This document shows, piece after piece, positions 1 through 9,004 of a stretch of 40,569 nucleotides of DNA (within the stretch, counting starts at the first letter, position 1; every line of letters begins with the position of its first letter). A program made the translations under genes and the position numbers. Below the pieces are notes generated by a model, which searched no databases, was not told the origin of the DNA, and was given only the letters and a program-made list of their open reading frames with translations. The DNA comes from Acidobacteria bacterium 13_2_20CM_2_57_6 (GTDB lineage: Bacteria > Acidobacteriota > Terriglobia > Acidiferrales > UBA7541): assembly GCA_001917435.1 (NCBI GenBank), contig MNEA01000121.1, positions 1 to 40,569 of the forward strand, read 5' to 3'.

Positions 1-1
1 C

Positions 2-452
<451 letters not shown>

Positions 453-477
453 TTCCCGGTCCGGCCTCTGAATTTTG

Positions 478-1404
478 TCAGAGAAACTTCACCAGTGCGT
501 CGGTCGTCTCTTTGGAGTTTTCCTCAAGTATCCAATGCCCGGTGTTCTTGAGCACCACCGAGCTTAAATCTGATGCGACCAGCTTCATCTGTTGGCCCAG
601 GAATTCTCCCAAGGATTTATCCCCGCCGATCGCGAGAACCGGCATGGTTAGCTTGGTTTGAGAGAGCTGGGCGAAATCCTTCGCGGCTTGCTGGAACGAA
701 ACGAAGTAGGACCAGCCTGCCCGCATGCGTCCGGGCCTGGCGTAGGCCTCCGCATATGCTTTTCGATCGGCTTCCGGAAGCGAGCGCGTCCTGTCGGCAG
801 CGAGATCATTCCAGAAATATTCAAAGTACAGCCGCTCGCGCCCGTGAACCAAGGCTTCCGGGGTTGGCCCGTTGAAACGGAAATGCCAGATAGCCGGATT
901 GTTGTACACCGTTCCCCACTCCCCGACGCCCGGGAGGAACGCGTCCATCACCACCAGTTTCTCGACTTCCCCCGGAAACTGTGCGGCGTAGGCGTACGCC
1001 ACCATGAGGCCGATGTCGTGTCCGACGACTCTGGCTTTCTCAACTCCAAGCGAGCGCGCAAGCGCGTGAATCCGAATCGCCGCAGTCTTCAGGTCTAGGC
1101 CGTCCGCAGGAATCGAGGATTCCCCGATGCCGGGCAGGTCCGGCGCAATCACCGTGAATTTCTCGCCAAGCACGGGCAGAATCGGCGTCCACATGCGCGA
1201 TGTTTCCGCGTAGCCATGGAGCAAGATGACCGATGGACCATGTCCACCGGTCGTGTAACGCAGCTTCACTCCGTCGATTTCCGCGCTGCGTGAAACGAAG
1301 GCCTGCTCTGCCGCCCTCGCGGAAACGGTCCCCGAAAATGCAGCGCAAAAGAAAAGCACGCCGCACACCGCCACGCGTGCCACCAAGAGAATCACACGTT
1401 TCAT
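478..1404 (-). CDS. secreted alpha/beta hydrolase (epoxide hydrolase / dehalogenase type)
   Basis: The 308-aa product has an N-terminal signal peptide (about residues 1-32, ending SARAAEQ), so it is exported. The alpha/beta hydrolase fold is clear: oxyanion-hole motif LLHGYAE (about 61-67), nucleophile elbow GHDIG with Asp at about 130, and catalytic His in NTGHWILEE near 290. An Asp rather than Ser nucleophile is typical of epoxide hydrolases, haloalkane and fluoroacetate dehalogenases; the substrate cannot be read from sequence. The start at 1404 is chosen because CCAGGAGCGACC precedes it and the signal peptide begins there; a longer frame to 1533 adds non-conserved sequence. It lies downstream of, and on the same strand as, the thioredoxin-like gene. 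Confidence 0.9.
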   Translation of the reverse strand: MKRVILLVARVAVCGVLFFCAAFSGTVSARAAEQAFVSRSAEIDGVKLRYTTGGHGPSVILLHGYAETSRMWTPILPVLGEKFTVIAPDLPGIGESSIPADGLDLKTAAIRIHALARSLGVEKARVVGHDIGLMVAYAYAAQFPGEVEKLVVMDAFLPGVGEWGTVYNNPAIWHFRFNGPTPEALVHGRERLYFEYFWNDLAADRTRSLPEADRKAYAEAYARPGRMRAGWSYFVSFQQAAKDFAQLSQTKLTMPVLAIGGDKSLGEFLGQQMKLVASDLSSVVLKNTGHWILEENSKETTDALVKFL

Positions 1405-1548
1405 AAGGTCGCTCCTGGAGAGAACCACCGAGTATACATGGCTGGAAGCGCCGGGACTCCACAGCCCACTGGCTTCAGAGGCTTCGCGCGAAACTACTTC
1501 CCGGGCAAAACAGTGAAGACAGCGGAGGAACACCCCTTCTGTCCAAGT

Positions 1549-3282
1549 TCACGGATCCTCGTCGGCGACTGACATTGACTGGAGGGAGGAGGCGGCCTGC
1601 TGCAGCTCGTCGGCGGAATAGGCGTAAATCTCAATCGTGAGCAAATAATCGCCGGCGATGGTTTGTACAAAAGACTGATAAATGCGCGTGGCGCCAACAC
1701 TGCGTTCGAAATCGGCGCGCGCAAAGGAATGCTTGTTCACGTGGAACTCGGAAGCAGTGCCGATGATCTTTAAGCCGGAAGCCGTGGCCATGTTCGAGAT
1801 CATTTGCTGAAAACTGTCCAGATTGATGGAGTCCAAGCGTGAGGGAATGGCCCCAATGCGAACAGACGGTAGGTTGATGTGCTGCCCGTCCCAGTCTCCC
1901 TTTCTTGAAGCGTAGAAAACCGTCTTGGGCAAGATCAAGTTCGGGGAGTTGGCGAATTCCGGATGCTGCTGGAGGATTGCCGCCTTGGCTGCGGCTTCGG
2001 CGCGCCCGTTGAGCGTGCGAAGTGAATCGGGATTCGCGGCACGCCAGTTTTGTGGAAACTGATACGTCATTCCGAGGGCGGCGTTCTTGTAGATATTCCC
2101 AGAAACGGCGCCATCCTCAATTCCGGCTGACGGCGATGCGGAAGCGGCGCCTGCCTTTTCGCTGTCTTTGGCTTTGGATACCGCGCTTGAGGCGTTCGCA
2201 ACAGTCGCGTCTCGTGAGGCTGCAGGGTCGCCCGAGCTCATTGCGCGTGATGCCTCGGCAGCAGCTGCGGCAGCAAGTTTAGGATCGGATTCGCGCTTAA
2301 GATACTTGCCAATAGCATCTTCCAGATCGCCCGCGGTTGTCGGACCTTCGCCCGATTGACGGAACCGTACAACGCCGTCCTTGTCCAGCACGACAAAAGT
2401 TGGAAACGAATCGACTTTGAAAGCCTCCAGAACATCTCCCGGCAAATCGATATATTGGGACCAATCCATGTGCTCCGCTTGGAGATACGTTTTCCACACG
2501 TCTTCATCGTCATCGGAGCTCACGCTCACCAATTGAAACGGCTTACCCGCGTATTTCTTATTTAGGCTCCGCAGGATGGGAACCGATTCTCGGCAAGGAG
2601 GGCACCACGTGCCCCAAAAATCCAGGAGCACCACTTTGCCGCGGAGGGCGGCGTTCGAAAGGTCCTGATTCTGGCTCGTGGTGAACGAGAAATCCGGCGC
2701 GAAGGGCGCACGAGCGCGCACGGGATTGGCAACAATACGCCGTGCTTCCGCGACGGTCCCCGAATCCGCGCCGGGCATTGCCAGGAAAGCGTTCATCTCG
2801 GCAATGCCTTCTGGGTCGCGCTCTTGTTTGAGAAGCACGAAGCCCAGGTCGTAATGGGCCACAGCATTCGCGAAATCCAGCGCCAGCGCCTGGCGGATTT
2901 CGTCTTCTGCTTCCTTCAGCTTCTTGTCCGTGGATTTTCCCGCCATCTGAGAAAGCAGGCTCGCGCGCAATAGGTGGGCGCGTACGGCGACGGATTTGTC
3001 TTCGCCGGCTACCTTCACGGCCTTCTTTGCGTCGTCGAGCGCGGAGGAGAAATCACCGAGCTTGCGTTCCACTGAGGCGATTTTCAGATAGCACGGTGCC
3101 GAGGAGTGATGCGAGAGCTTGTCGGCTTTGTGATAGGCGTCCAGCGCCAGTTCGTATTTCCTCTTTGAGGAGTAGAGATCGCCTTGCGAAAGGGCTTGCG
3201 TTATAGGATTGGAGGATTCTTGCGCGACTAACGTCAGGAGGGCGAGGAGTGCAAGGAACAATGTCAAGGTAGTGCGAAACAC
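1549..3282 (-). CDS. TPR-TlpA thioredoxin-like protein with C-terminal lipoprotein-like domain
   Basis: The 577-aa exported protein starts at GTG (3282) with GAGGAG just upstream. Residues 1-20 form a hydrophobic signal. Residues about 30-165 are TPR-like helices. Residues about 193-330 are a redoxin/TlpA domain with the dithiol motif WCPPC at 226-230, expected to work as a periplasmic thiol-disulfide oxidoreductase. An Ala/Ser-rich linker (about 335-390) leads to a C-terminal domain (about 395-577) of unknown role. The combination of TPR, TlpA and this C-terminal domain is a large multidomain version of a family that is usually about 180 residues. Its target is unknown; the adjacent TonB receptor gene is divergent across a 243-bp spacer. 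Confidence 0.88.
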   Translation of the reverse strand: MFRTTLTLFLALLALLTLVAQESSNPITQALSQGDLYSSKRKYELALDAYHKADKLSHHSSAPCYLKIASVERKLGDFSSALDDAKKAVKVAGEDKSVAVRAHLLRASLLSQMAGKSTDKKLKEAEDEIRQALALDFANAVAHYDLGFVLLKQERDPEGIAEMNAFLAMPGADSGTVAEARRIVANPVRARAPFAPDFSFTTSQNQDLSNAALRGKVVLLDFWGTWCPPCRESVPILRSLNKKYAGKPFQLVSVSSDDDEDVWKTYLQAEHMDWSQYIDLPGDVLEAFKVDSFPTFVVLDKDGVVRFRQSGEGPTTAGDLEDAIGKYLKRESDPKLAAAAAAEASRAMSSGDPAASRDATVANASSAVSKAKDSEKAGAASASPSAGIEDGAVSGNIYKNAALGMTYQFPQNWRAANPDSLRTLNGRAEAAAKAAILQQHPEFANSPNLILPKTVFYASRKGDWDGQHINLPSVRIGAIPSRLDSINLDSFQQMISNMATASGLKIIGTASEFHVNKHSFARADFERSVGATRIYQSFVQTIAGDYLLTIEIYAYSADELQQAASSLQSMSVADEDP

Positions 3283-3525
3283 GGATGCTCCTCCTCAAAA
3301 ATCAAGATCGAAGCGTTGGGAAACCGACTATACCACTATTAGAATTGTCGCGGGACTGCTGAGCGTGGGAAGACTGCCGATGCTCAACCCAATCTCTGGA
3401 GTTCGAGACAGGTCGCGAGAGACGGTATCGATAATGGGTTGCCAGGGTGTGCTAGACTGGCGCTTTCGCGGGTGTGTCCCGTTGTTCCCCCGCGGGACCG
3501 AAATCATCGTTGCGGGTTAGCAAGA

Positions 3526-5760
3526 ATGCGTTGTTCCTACTGGGGTGTTGCCTTTCTCCTCCTTTCTTCTTGTGGCTCGGCGTTTGCCCAAACGATTGTT
3601 GACGGCTCGGTCTATGACAATTCCGGCCGCCCTGTCGCAAACGCTTCCGTCTCTCTGGAGCGTCAAGACGGCGCAGCCATCCTGACCGCATCCACCGATA
3701 CAGATGGAAAGTTCCGAATCGCGGCCATGGAGGCTGGAGCCTGGCGGCTCCGCGTCCAGGCCGCCGCCTATTACCCCTCTACTTATGACTTTGTGCTGCG
3801 GTCCCGCCAGCCCGTTTCGCTCAACATTGGGCTGCAAAAAGAAGAGACGGTGCGCCAATCCGTCGAAGTCTCTGCCCGCTATTTGACCGTTGATCCGGAG
3901 AAAACCGGCAGCTCTTACACTTTTTCGCGGCAGGATCTCGAGCGGCTGCCGGATCCCATGGTGGAGACCACCAACGACCTGGTCAACAACCTGATGCCTG
4001 GCGCCAGCGACAGCCACGACAATTTTCTGGCCGTACGCGGCACGGAATTCTCCCTGCATGAGTTCATCAACGGCGTCTCTTTTCTCGACAACACGCAACC
4101 CCAGTTTTCTGCCGGAGTCAGCCCGCAAATTTTCGAGACCGTGGATCTCATGACCGGCGGATTCACGCCCGAATTTGGCAACCGCTTCGGTGGCGTGCTC
4201 GATATCACCACGCGCTCCGGAGCCGATCTCGCCGGGCACGGCGATTTGAATTTTCGCGCCGCTACGCTGGACAACTACGATTTAAACGCCGACTACGGTG
4301 GGCAAGCGGGCCGGCTCGGCTACTACTTCTTCGCGGACGGTTTCACTTCTGGGCGCTATCTTGATCCGCCCGAGCCGCAGGAGCTCTTTGACTTTGGCAA
4401 AGGATCACGGGCCACCGCGCAGTTCGACTGGCACGCCGCAAACCAAGATGCATTCAAATTATTACTGATGGGCTCGGGCGCGAACTTTCAACAGCCTAAT
4501 ATTACCGATGACCAGCTAGTCGGCCGGGGCGCTCAGCGCCACCTGCGCCAGTACACCGCGATCCTCGGGTGGCTGCACACCTTTTCTCCGCAGACTTTGC
4601 TTCAAACTTCGGTCTACGAGCGCACCAGTTCGGACAAGGTTCTCCCCACGACCGATCCGGTCACGCCCCTTTCGGACGCTTCGCGCGCGTCCTTAACTCT
4701 CGGCGTCAAGAGCGATCTTTCGCACTCCTGGCGCGGACATCTTTTCAAGGCGGGCGTTGATTTTGTCCGGCTGCGCGAAGGAGAGAGTTTCTTTTTCGAC
4801 AGCCGTGGCGACCCCGATGTGTTTCCTCCTTTTCAGGGCTGGGGTAAAGGCGGGCAAGCCAGCTTCTATGTCCAGGATCATTTCTCGCTCGTTCGAAACC
4901 TGATCGTGGACCTCGGAATTCGCTACGATCATTTCGACTTGGTGGATGCGGACCAGCAAGCCAGTCCGCGCCTCGGCCTGGCGTACCATCTCGCAAAAAC
5001 AAAATCGGTGATTCACGCGGCTTACAATCGTTTGTTTTCTCCGCCGCCCATCGAATATTCGCCGCTCGCCAGCTTTATCGGGAATAACGCCATCGATCCG
5101 GCGCAGCGCGTCGGCAACGTGCGCCCTTACACGCAGAATTATTACGAATTGGGATGGTCACAGGAACTCGCGCCGCGCGTGAGCCTGGAGCTCAACGCTT
5201 ACGTCCACATCGGCCGGAACAGTTTTGAGAACCATGAGATTTCGATCTCGCGGATTTTCGTGCCCATCAATTTTGACAGCGCGCGTTCGAAAGGTCTGGA
5301 ACTCGTCGTCAATATGCGCCAGCTGGAGCGCCTGGGAATCTCCGGCCGCTTCCAGTATGCGCTTGCCAAAACTTATTTCTACGGTCCGATCACGGGAGGT
5401 TTCGCGGGCGATGAGCCGCTCGTTGCGGGCGAAAAAATTATTCCAGCTTTTGATCAGACGCACACCGGCACGGGACAGATTTTTTATCATAGCCGCTGGC
5501 GCGGACTTTGGGCGGGCAGCGCAATGCGCTACGGCAGCGGCACCATCGTCGAAAATGGGCCGCGGTTGCCGCAACATTTTACGGCCGACCTGGCCGTGGG
5601 GCTAACCCTGTGGAAAGCCGGGCCGCGTTCCTGCGAACTGGAATTCGACGTGACCAACGTCAGCAACAGCATTTACAAAATCGCCAAAGAGAGCGAAGAA
5701 ATTCCCATTCAGTACGCGCCGTCCCGCACGGCGGGCGGCAGCCTGAAATTTCATTTCTAA
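3526..5760 (+). CDS. TonB-dependent outer-membrane receptor with carboxypeptidase-like N-terminal domain
   Basis: The 744-aa product has a signal peptide (about 1-22, ending SAFAQ). A carboxypeptidase-regulatory-like beta-sandwich follows (about 24-95: DGSVYDNSGRPVANASVSLE), then a plug domain (about 120-230, with LAVRGTEFSLHEFINGVSF and TGGFTPEFGNRFGGVLDI). A beta-barrel ends in KFHF, the terminal aromatic expected for BAM insertion. It should import an unknown ligand across the outer membrane, powered by TonB; a TonB gene lies 29 kb away in this window. At 744 residues it is shorter than the 1000+ residue Oar-like receptors common in this phylum. The start at ATG 3526 is chosen for the signal peptide; a TTG at 3439 gives a longer frame without a sensible N-terminus. 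Confidence 0.92.
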   Translation: MRCSYWGVAFLLLSSCGSAFAQTIVDGSVYDNSGRPVANASVSLERQDGAAILTASTDTDGKFRIAAMEAGAWRLRVQAAAYYPSTYDFVLRSRQPVSLNIGLQKEETVRQSVEVSARYLTVDPEKTGSSYTFSRQDLERLPDPMVETTNDLVNNLMPGASDSHDNFLAVRGTEFSLHEFINGVSFLDNTQPQFSAGVSPQIFETVDLMTGGFTPEFGNRFGGVLDITTRSGADLAGHGDLNFRAATLDNYDLNADYGGQAGRLGYYFFADGFTSGRYLDPPEPQELFDFGKGSRATAQFDWHAANQDAFKLLLMGSGANFQQPNITDDQLVGRGAQRHLRQYTAILGWLHTFSPQTLLQTSVYERTSSDKVLPTTDPVTPLSDASRASLTLGVKSDLSHSWRGHLFKAGVDFVRLREGESFFFDSRGDPDVFPPFQGWGKGGQASFYVQDHFSLVRNLIVDLGIRYDHFDLVDADQQASPRLGLAYHLAKTKSVIHAAYNRLFSPPPIEYSPLASFIGNNAIDPAQRVGNVRPYTQNYYELGWSQELAPRVSLELNAYVHIGRNSFENHEISISRIFVPINFDSARSKGLELVVNMRQLERLGISGRFQYALAKTYFYGPITGGFAGDEPLVAGEKIIPAFDQTHTGTGQIFYHSRWRGLWAGSAMRYGSGTIVENGPRLPQHFTADLAVGLTLWKAGPRSCELEFDVTNVSNSIYKIAKESEEIPIQYAPSRTAGGSLKFHF

Positions 5761-5935
5761 TTCCGTGAAAAGCCGCCGCCCCCGTCGCGTTCATCAACTC
5801 CTGCTGAAAACCTGGTAAAAAACAGGAGGCCAACACTCGCTTGCATTCTGAGACGCGCGGTGTGCAGTCGAAGTTACAGGACTCACTTAAGATTTTCGGA
5901 GGGCCTTCGACGAATCGGAGCGCCCTCCGGGCTAA

Positions 5936-5978
5936 CGTTAGGCCTTGCGCCTTGGGCGTTAGGCAATCGGCGTTAGGC
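5936..5978. repeat. three short direct repeats CGTTAGGC
   Basis: CGTTAGGC occurs at 5936-5943, 5957-5964 and 5971-5978; the first and third continue as CTTG. The third copy overlaps the stop codon and the last codons of the membrane protein gene on the minus strand. They lie in the 3' convergent spacer after the TonB receptor. The role is unknown. Confidence 0.6.
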
Positions 5979-6827
5979 CTTGGGCTCCCAGGCTGAAGCG
6001 ATCAATTCCTGAGAGAAGGCCGGCGGCACCTGCTTGAAGCAGGCGTAGCGATAGAGCGCCGCGTTGAAAATTCCTCCCACCGCGGACATGAACACCGAAA
6101 GCAGGAGGAAATAAAGGAACATGATGGCCAGGCCGAAGAGCAGGCCTGCGGCGCCGCCAAGGTAAGCGGCAAGGATCACAAAGCCGATGCCGGGTAGCAT
6201 GAGCACCAGGGAAACGAGGCTAAGGCTGAATCCGCCGATGACTTTTTCTCCCCAAGTGTCGCGGAAGAGCTTGGAGGAGCGCTTCACAGCGGCAATGGGA
6301 GTAAGGTCCTCGAAAGCCAGCACGGGAACCACGAAGTAACAAGCCAGCGTCCAGACGACGCCAATGATGCGCATGATCAAACGTCCGATCAGGCCCATGC
6401 GCTCTTCGAGAGTGCGCAGAATGACGCCAACGGTGGCGGCGACGAACGCCCACTGAAGGATGGTGCCTTTGCGCGCCCAGGCCAGCTCGAGGCCGTCGCG
6501 GAAAGTCCACGTCCCGCCCATCAAGCGGCTATTGGCGACACCGACGAGGGCCACGTTGAAGAATACGATGACGAAATAGTTCACCACGTACAAAGCGAAC
6601 ATGCCCAGCAGAAACATCGGCGACTGATTCGGATGGAACTGTTCGCCGGCAGCCAAAGCCGCGGCCCTGGCCGGCATCATCAAGAATGCGCCGCCGGTGG
6701 CCATAACGGCCGTGACGATGAAGCACGCAATGGCCGAGAGCACCGGAAACAACATTAATTGTTTGTCGGAACGAAGAATGGCGAAGCTCTGACCCACGAG
6801 CCGCCAACTACGAGAGAACTTACCCAT
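5973..6827 (-). CDS. polytopic membrane protein (DUF6159-like)
   Basis: The 284-aa integral membrane protein has about six hydrophobic segments (near residues 28-50, 70-95, 122-140, 150-172, 200-230 and 235-260). The N-terminus MGKFSRSWRLVGQSFAILR and the segment FEDLTPIAAVKRSSKLFRDTWGE resemble the family annotated as DUF6159, whose function is unknown. The start at 6827 is supported by GGGAGGG about 7 nt upstream; the longer frame to 6995 enters repeat DNA. The gene is convergent with the TonB receptor. Confidence 0.8.
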   Translation of the reverse strand: MGKFSRSWRLVGQSFAILRSDKQLMLFPVLSAIACFIVTAVMATGGAFLMMPARAAALAAGEQFHPNQSPMFLLGMFALYVVNYFVIVFFNVALVGVANSRLMGGTWTFRDGLELAWARKGTILQWAFVAATVGVILRTLEERMGLIGRLIMRIIGVVWTLACYFVVPVLAFEDLTPIAAVKRSSKLFRDTWGEKVIGGFSLSLVSLVLMLPGIGFVILAAYLGGAAGLLFGLAIMFLYFLLLSVFMSAVGGIFNAALYRYACFKQVPPAFSQELIASAWEPKA

Positions 6828-7614
6828 CGCACCCTCCCACGCAAAATAACGTACTCGGAAACGACGGAACTGTAGCCTGGAAATAGCTTGGCGAAACGGG
6901 TTGCCGACTCCAATAGTACGTCCGATGCACTCCCTCGGGACAGGTGATGAGTTCGACAAACGCGCGACCGCGAAGAGCCTGGGGCAGGCTGACAAAAGTT
7001 ATGGCCCGGGGGAGTCTCGGATCTGTGGCAGGGAAAGGAGTTACGGGGACGAGAGGGAACGAGAACACCCCTCCCCACCGTGTCTTTGTAAAAGATTGCA
7101 CCGTATAGGTTTAGAGGATAGGGATCGGCACAAAGATTGTAACGCAAGGACTTAGGGGGCACGGAATGCCAGGAATGCCCCCTCCCCGCATTGTTCTCGA
7201 AACGATATGATTCCAAAAGGGTTAGAGTGTGGGCCTGCAAACGATATGATTCCATGGGAGTTATGGGGCAAGTGCAAGGATATTGAAGGAGTTCGAAGGA
7301 CAGCCTGATGGGAGGGCATAGTTAATTGGACACAGAGGAATCGTGCCGAACTAACGAAACCATTATACCACATTGGTAACGTATGTGAAGGATTACTTTA
7401 AGTGGTTTAGATACCGTGGGATAGCATGGCATCCGTTTGAGGCTAGCCCTGCACGCTTTGAAGAATCAAAGGCCAAAGGGATGCGCCACCTGGCCGCGTG
7501 CAGCCGTAAACCTGCATCTCTCCTCCGTGATAATCCGCCCACCAGATTGGAGGTTTTTCCTTATATGAAATTCGGGCGCCTGAACCCTTAGGATTATAGA
7601 AGGAGGCCGAACCG
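6828..7614. other. 787-bp stretch without a convincing gene
   Basis: It contains a diverged tandem repeat (listed separately) and an AT-richer patch near 7345-7425. The open frames here, such as 7373-7591, start at TTG, lack a ribosome-binding site and show no recognisable protein pattern. I see no tRNA or known RNA gene. Confidence 0.6.
7070..7300. repeat. diverged tandem pair of about 115-bp units with internal 16-bp direct repeat
   Basis: Two successive blocks (about 7070-7185 and 7182-7300) share the order CCCCTCCCC, TGT-rich, AAA(C)GAT motif, GGTTAGAG/GGTTTAGAG, and a second AAA(C)GAT motif. In the second block the 16-mer AAACGATATGATTCCA is repeated exactly at 7200-7215 and 7239-7254, a 39-bp period. 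In the first block the equivalent motif is more diverged (AAAGATTG at two places). This looks like an intergenic dispersed repeat family rather than coding DNA. Confidence 0.6.
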
Positions 7615-7860
7615 ATGATGATGAGAGCTAATGCAGGCCTTGCGAACAAGATGATAGAACGAATCCTCGAACTCTCGGCCGACGCGCACATACGAAGACG
7701 GGGGACGATTAAGGATTCTCCGGAGTTCAACAAGCTAACCGGAGCGATTGCAGCTTACGGAAAAACGCTCGCGCTCCTGACCGCGCTTCAACGGCGGGAA
7801 GAGTTCTACGTAATAATCGGTGAAGGCGGCGTGCCCGCTTGCCTGCAACCGGTTTGCTGA
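7615..7860 (+). CDS. hypothetical protein (81 aa)
   Basis: This short ORF has a strong ribosome-binding site (GGAGG at 7602-7606, 8 nt before ATG 7615; ATGs also occur at 7618 and 7621). The product is mostly helical by composition, with an N-terminal segment MIERILELSADAHIRRRGTIKDSPEFNKL. It has no signal peptide or membrane segment and I do not recognise the family. It is followed 18 nt later by a 33-aa zinc-ribbon ORF, so the two may be co-transcribed. Confidence 0.5.
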   Translation: MMMRANAGLANKMIERILELSADAHIRRRGTIKDSPEFNKLTGAIAAYGKTLALLTALQRREEFYVIIGEGGVPACLQPVC

Positions 7861-7878
7861 GGAAAAGGCTGGTCCGTT

Positions 7879-7980
7879 ATGTGGCGCAAAAATTGTCCCG
7901 TGTGCCGGCAACCGATGGCAAAGAAACATCCTACCGAGACGGTTCCTTGTTCGTGCGGGAAGTACGTCTGGAAGGGCTAG
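7879..7980 (+). CDS. 33-aa zinc-ribbon micro-protein
   Basis: Reading from ATG 7879 to TAG 7980 gives a 33-residue product with two Cys pairs: NCPVCRQPM near the N-terminus and PCSCGKYVW near the C-terminus. The CxxC...CxC arrangement, spaced by about 15 residues, resembles a tiny zinc ribbon. A purine stretch (GAGGAAAAGG, 7859-7868) lies upstream. It starts 18 nt after the 81-aa gene. The evidence is the Cys pattern and position only; the function is unknown. Confidence 0.45.
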   Translation: MWRKNCPVCRQPMAKKHPTETVPCSCGKYVWKG

Positions 7981-8172
7981 GGGCCCTGATTCGCTATTCA
8001 GTGATTGAAGGCGGTCCTCTCGGCGTTCGCACGCCCGGTCTTGTCGCACCCTAAAAAAAGTAAAGGTAAGACCCCGCCCTCAAAACCTGAGGGTTGGGCA
8101 CCCAAAGTCTTCTCAGGATTTGTTGTCTGGACCACCGGTCCGAGGTCCTTGCTTAGTCCCCCAGAGCGGAAG

Positions 8173-8207
8173 AGCATACACCAAAATCTTGAGAAATGGT
8201 GTATGCT
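8173..8207. promoter_or_regulatory. perfect inverted repeat, probable VapBC operator/promoter
   Basis: AGCATACACCA (8173-8183) and its exact reverse complement TGGTGTATGCT (8197-8207) flank a 13-bp spacer. The right arm contains TATGCT (8202-8207), a plausible -10 element placed 6 bp before the antitoxin ATG at 8214. VapBC complexes generally repress their own promoter by binding such palindromes, so binding here would occlude the promoter. Confidence 0.75.
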
Positions 8208-8213
8208 ATGCAC

Positions 8214-8414
8214 ATGGGCAGAACGAATATTGAGATTGACGAGAAGCTGGTGCGTAAGGCGCGGAAGCTGACGCGGCTGAAGACGAAGCGGGAAATCGTG
8301 GACAGGGCGCTGGAACTGCTGGTGCGCTCCGAGAGCCGGAAGGGTATCCTTCGGCATTACGGATCAGGAATCTGGAAGGGCGACCTGAAAGCGATGCGAA
8401 GGAAGCGCGGTTGA
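8214..8414 (+). CDS. vapB: VapB-family antitoxin
   Basis: The 66-aa product begins MGRTNIEIDEKLVRKARKL, typical of the ribbon-helix-helix DNA-binding half of VapB-type antitoxins; the C-terminal half (SRKGILRHYGSGIWKGDL) should wrap and inhibit the toxin. The ATG at 8214 is preferred over in-frame ATGs at 8196 and 8208, because those lie inside the operator palindrome. No Shine-Dalgarno is present, and the -10-like TATGCT ends 6 nt before the ATG, so the message may be leaderless. Its stop codon overlaps the toxin start (TTGA). Confidence 0.88.
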   Translation: MGRTNIEIDEKLVRKARKLTRLKTKREIVDRALELLVRSESRKGILRHYGSGIWKGDLKAMRRKRG

Positions 8415-8809
8415 TCCTGGTGGATAGTTCGGTATGGATCGATTTTTTCTGCTCCGCACCGGGACGCGCGGGCGATGAGCTGCGGAGAATGATCCGAGAC
8501 GCCGAACCTTTCGCGCTGACAGGCGTGCTGGTGGCCGAAATCCTTCAGGGCCTGACGAGGGATGTCAGCCGGATCGAACATTATCTTTCCCAATGGGAAA
8601 TGCTCGAGCCTCGCGAATTCCGAACCTACCGGGAAGCAGCGGCGATTTTCCGGCTGGCGCGCTCCAAGGGCGTGAGCTTGACAACCATCGATGCACTCAT
8701 TGCCGCAATCGCGGTGGAACATCGCGCCAGCGTATTCACCCTCGACAAGGATTTCTCCCGCATCGCGCGCCTGACGGGGCTCCCGCTCCATGCCCTTCCC
8801 ATGGCCTAA
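8411..8809 (+). CDS. vapC: VapC-family PIN-domain toxin RNase
   Basis: The 132-aa PIN domain has the expected acidic residues: D5 (MILVDSSVWID), E43 (VAEILQG), D94 (TTIDALIAAIA) and D112/D114 (TLDKDF). These coordinate the divalent metal in VapC endoribonucleases, which typically cleave tRNA or rRNA. The start is TTG at 8411, overlapping the antitoxin stop TGA, which indicates translational coupling. The active site looks complete. The downstream 195 bp contain no recognisable gene. Confidence 0.9.
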   Translation: MILVDSSVWIDFFCSAPGRAGDELRRMIRDAEPFALTGVLVAEILQGLTRDVSRIEHYLSQWEMLEPREFRTYREAAAIFRLARSKGVSLTTIDALIAAIAVEHRASVFTLDKDFSRIARLTGLPLHALPMA

Positions 8810-9004
8810 GATCAAGAACGGGTCTGAAAGCCCACCACTACAAGATCAACGGAAAGAATGGCGACACTCCGACGGATTCTGGAGGAATACCGTCGTCGCC
8901 ACATACCTTAAGGCAAGATGACGAGATGAACCAGCCCAACGGGGTCGAGGGGGATCGCACTGTTTTCGATGTACGATTTCACGCCTGTGGGAAGTGAGGC
9001 CGGG

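Noticed and set aside
1733..1749. parS-like TTGTTCACGTGGAACTC inside the TPR-TlpA gene
   Set aside because: It lacks one C of the GTTCCACGTGGAAC core and is far from parAB, so it is likely coincidental.
3517..4239. Long minus-strand ORF opposite the TonB receptor
   Set aside because: It is a shadow of the receptor gene; there is no recognisable protein pattern.
5897..5929. Inverted repeat CGGAGGGC/GCCCTCCG after the TonB receptor as terminator
   Set aside because: It has a 17-nt loop and no U-tract, so termination is not supported.
6755..7373. Minus-strand ORFs across the tandem repeat
   Set aside because: They follow the repeat DNA; such translations recur as spurious proteins in related genomes.
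7373..7591. 72-aa plus-strand ORF in the spacer
   Set aside because: TTG start, no ribosome-binding site, no family pattern.
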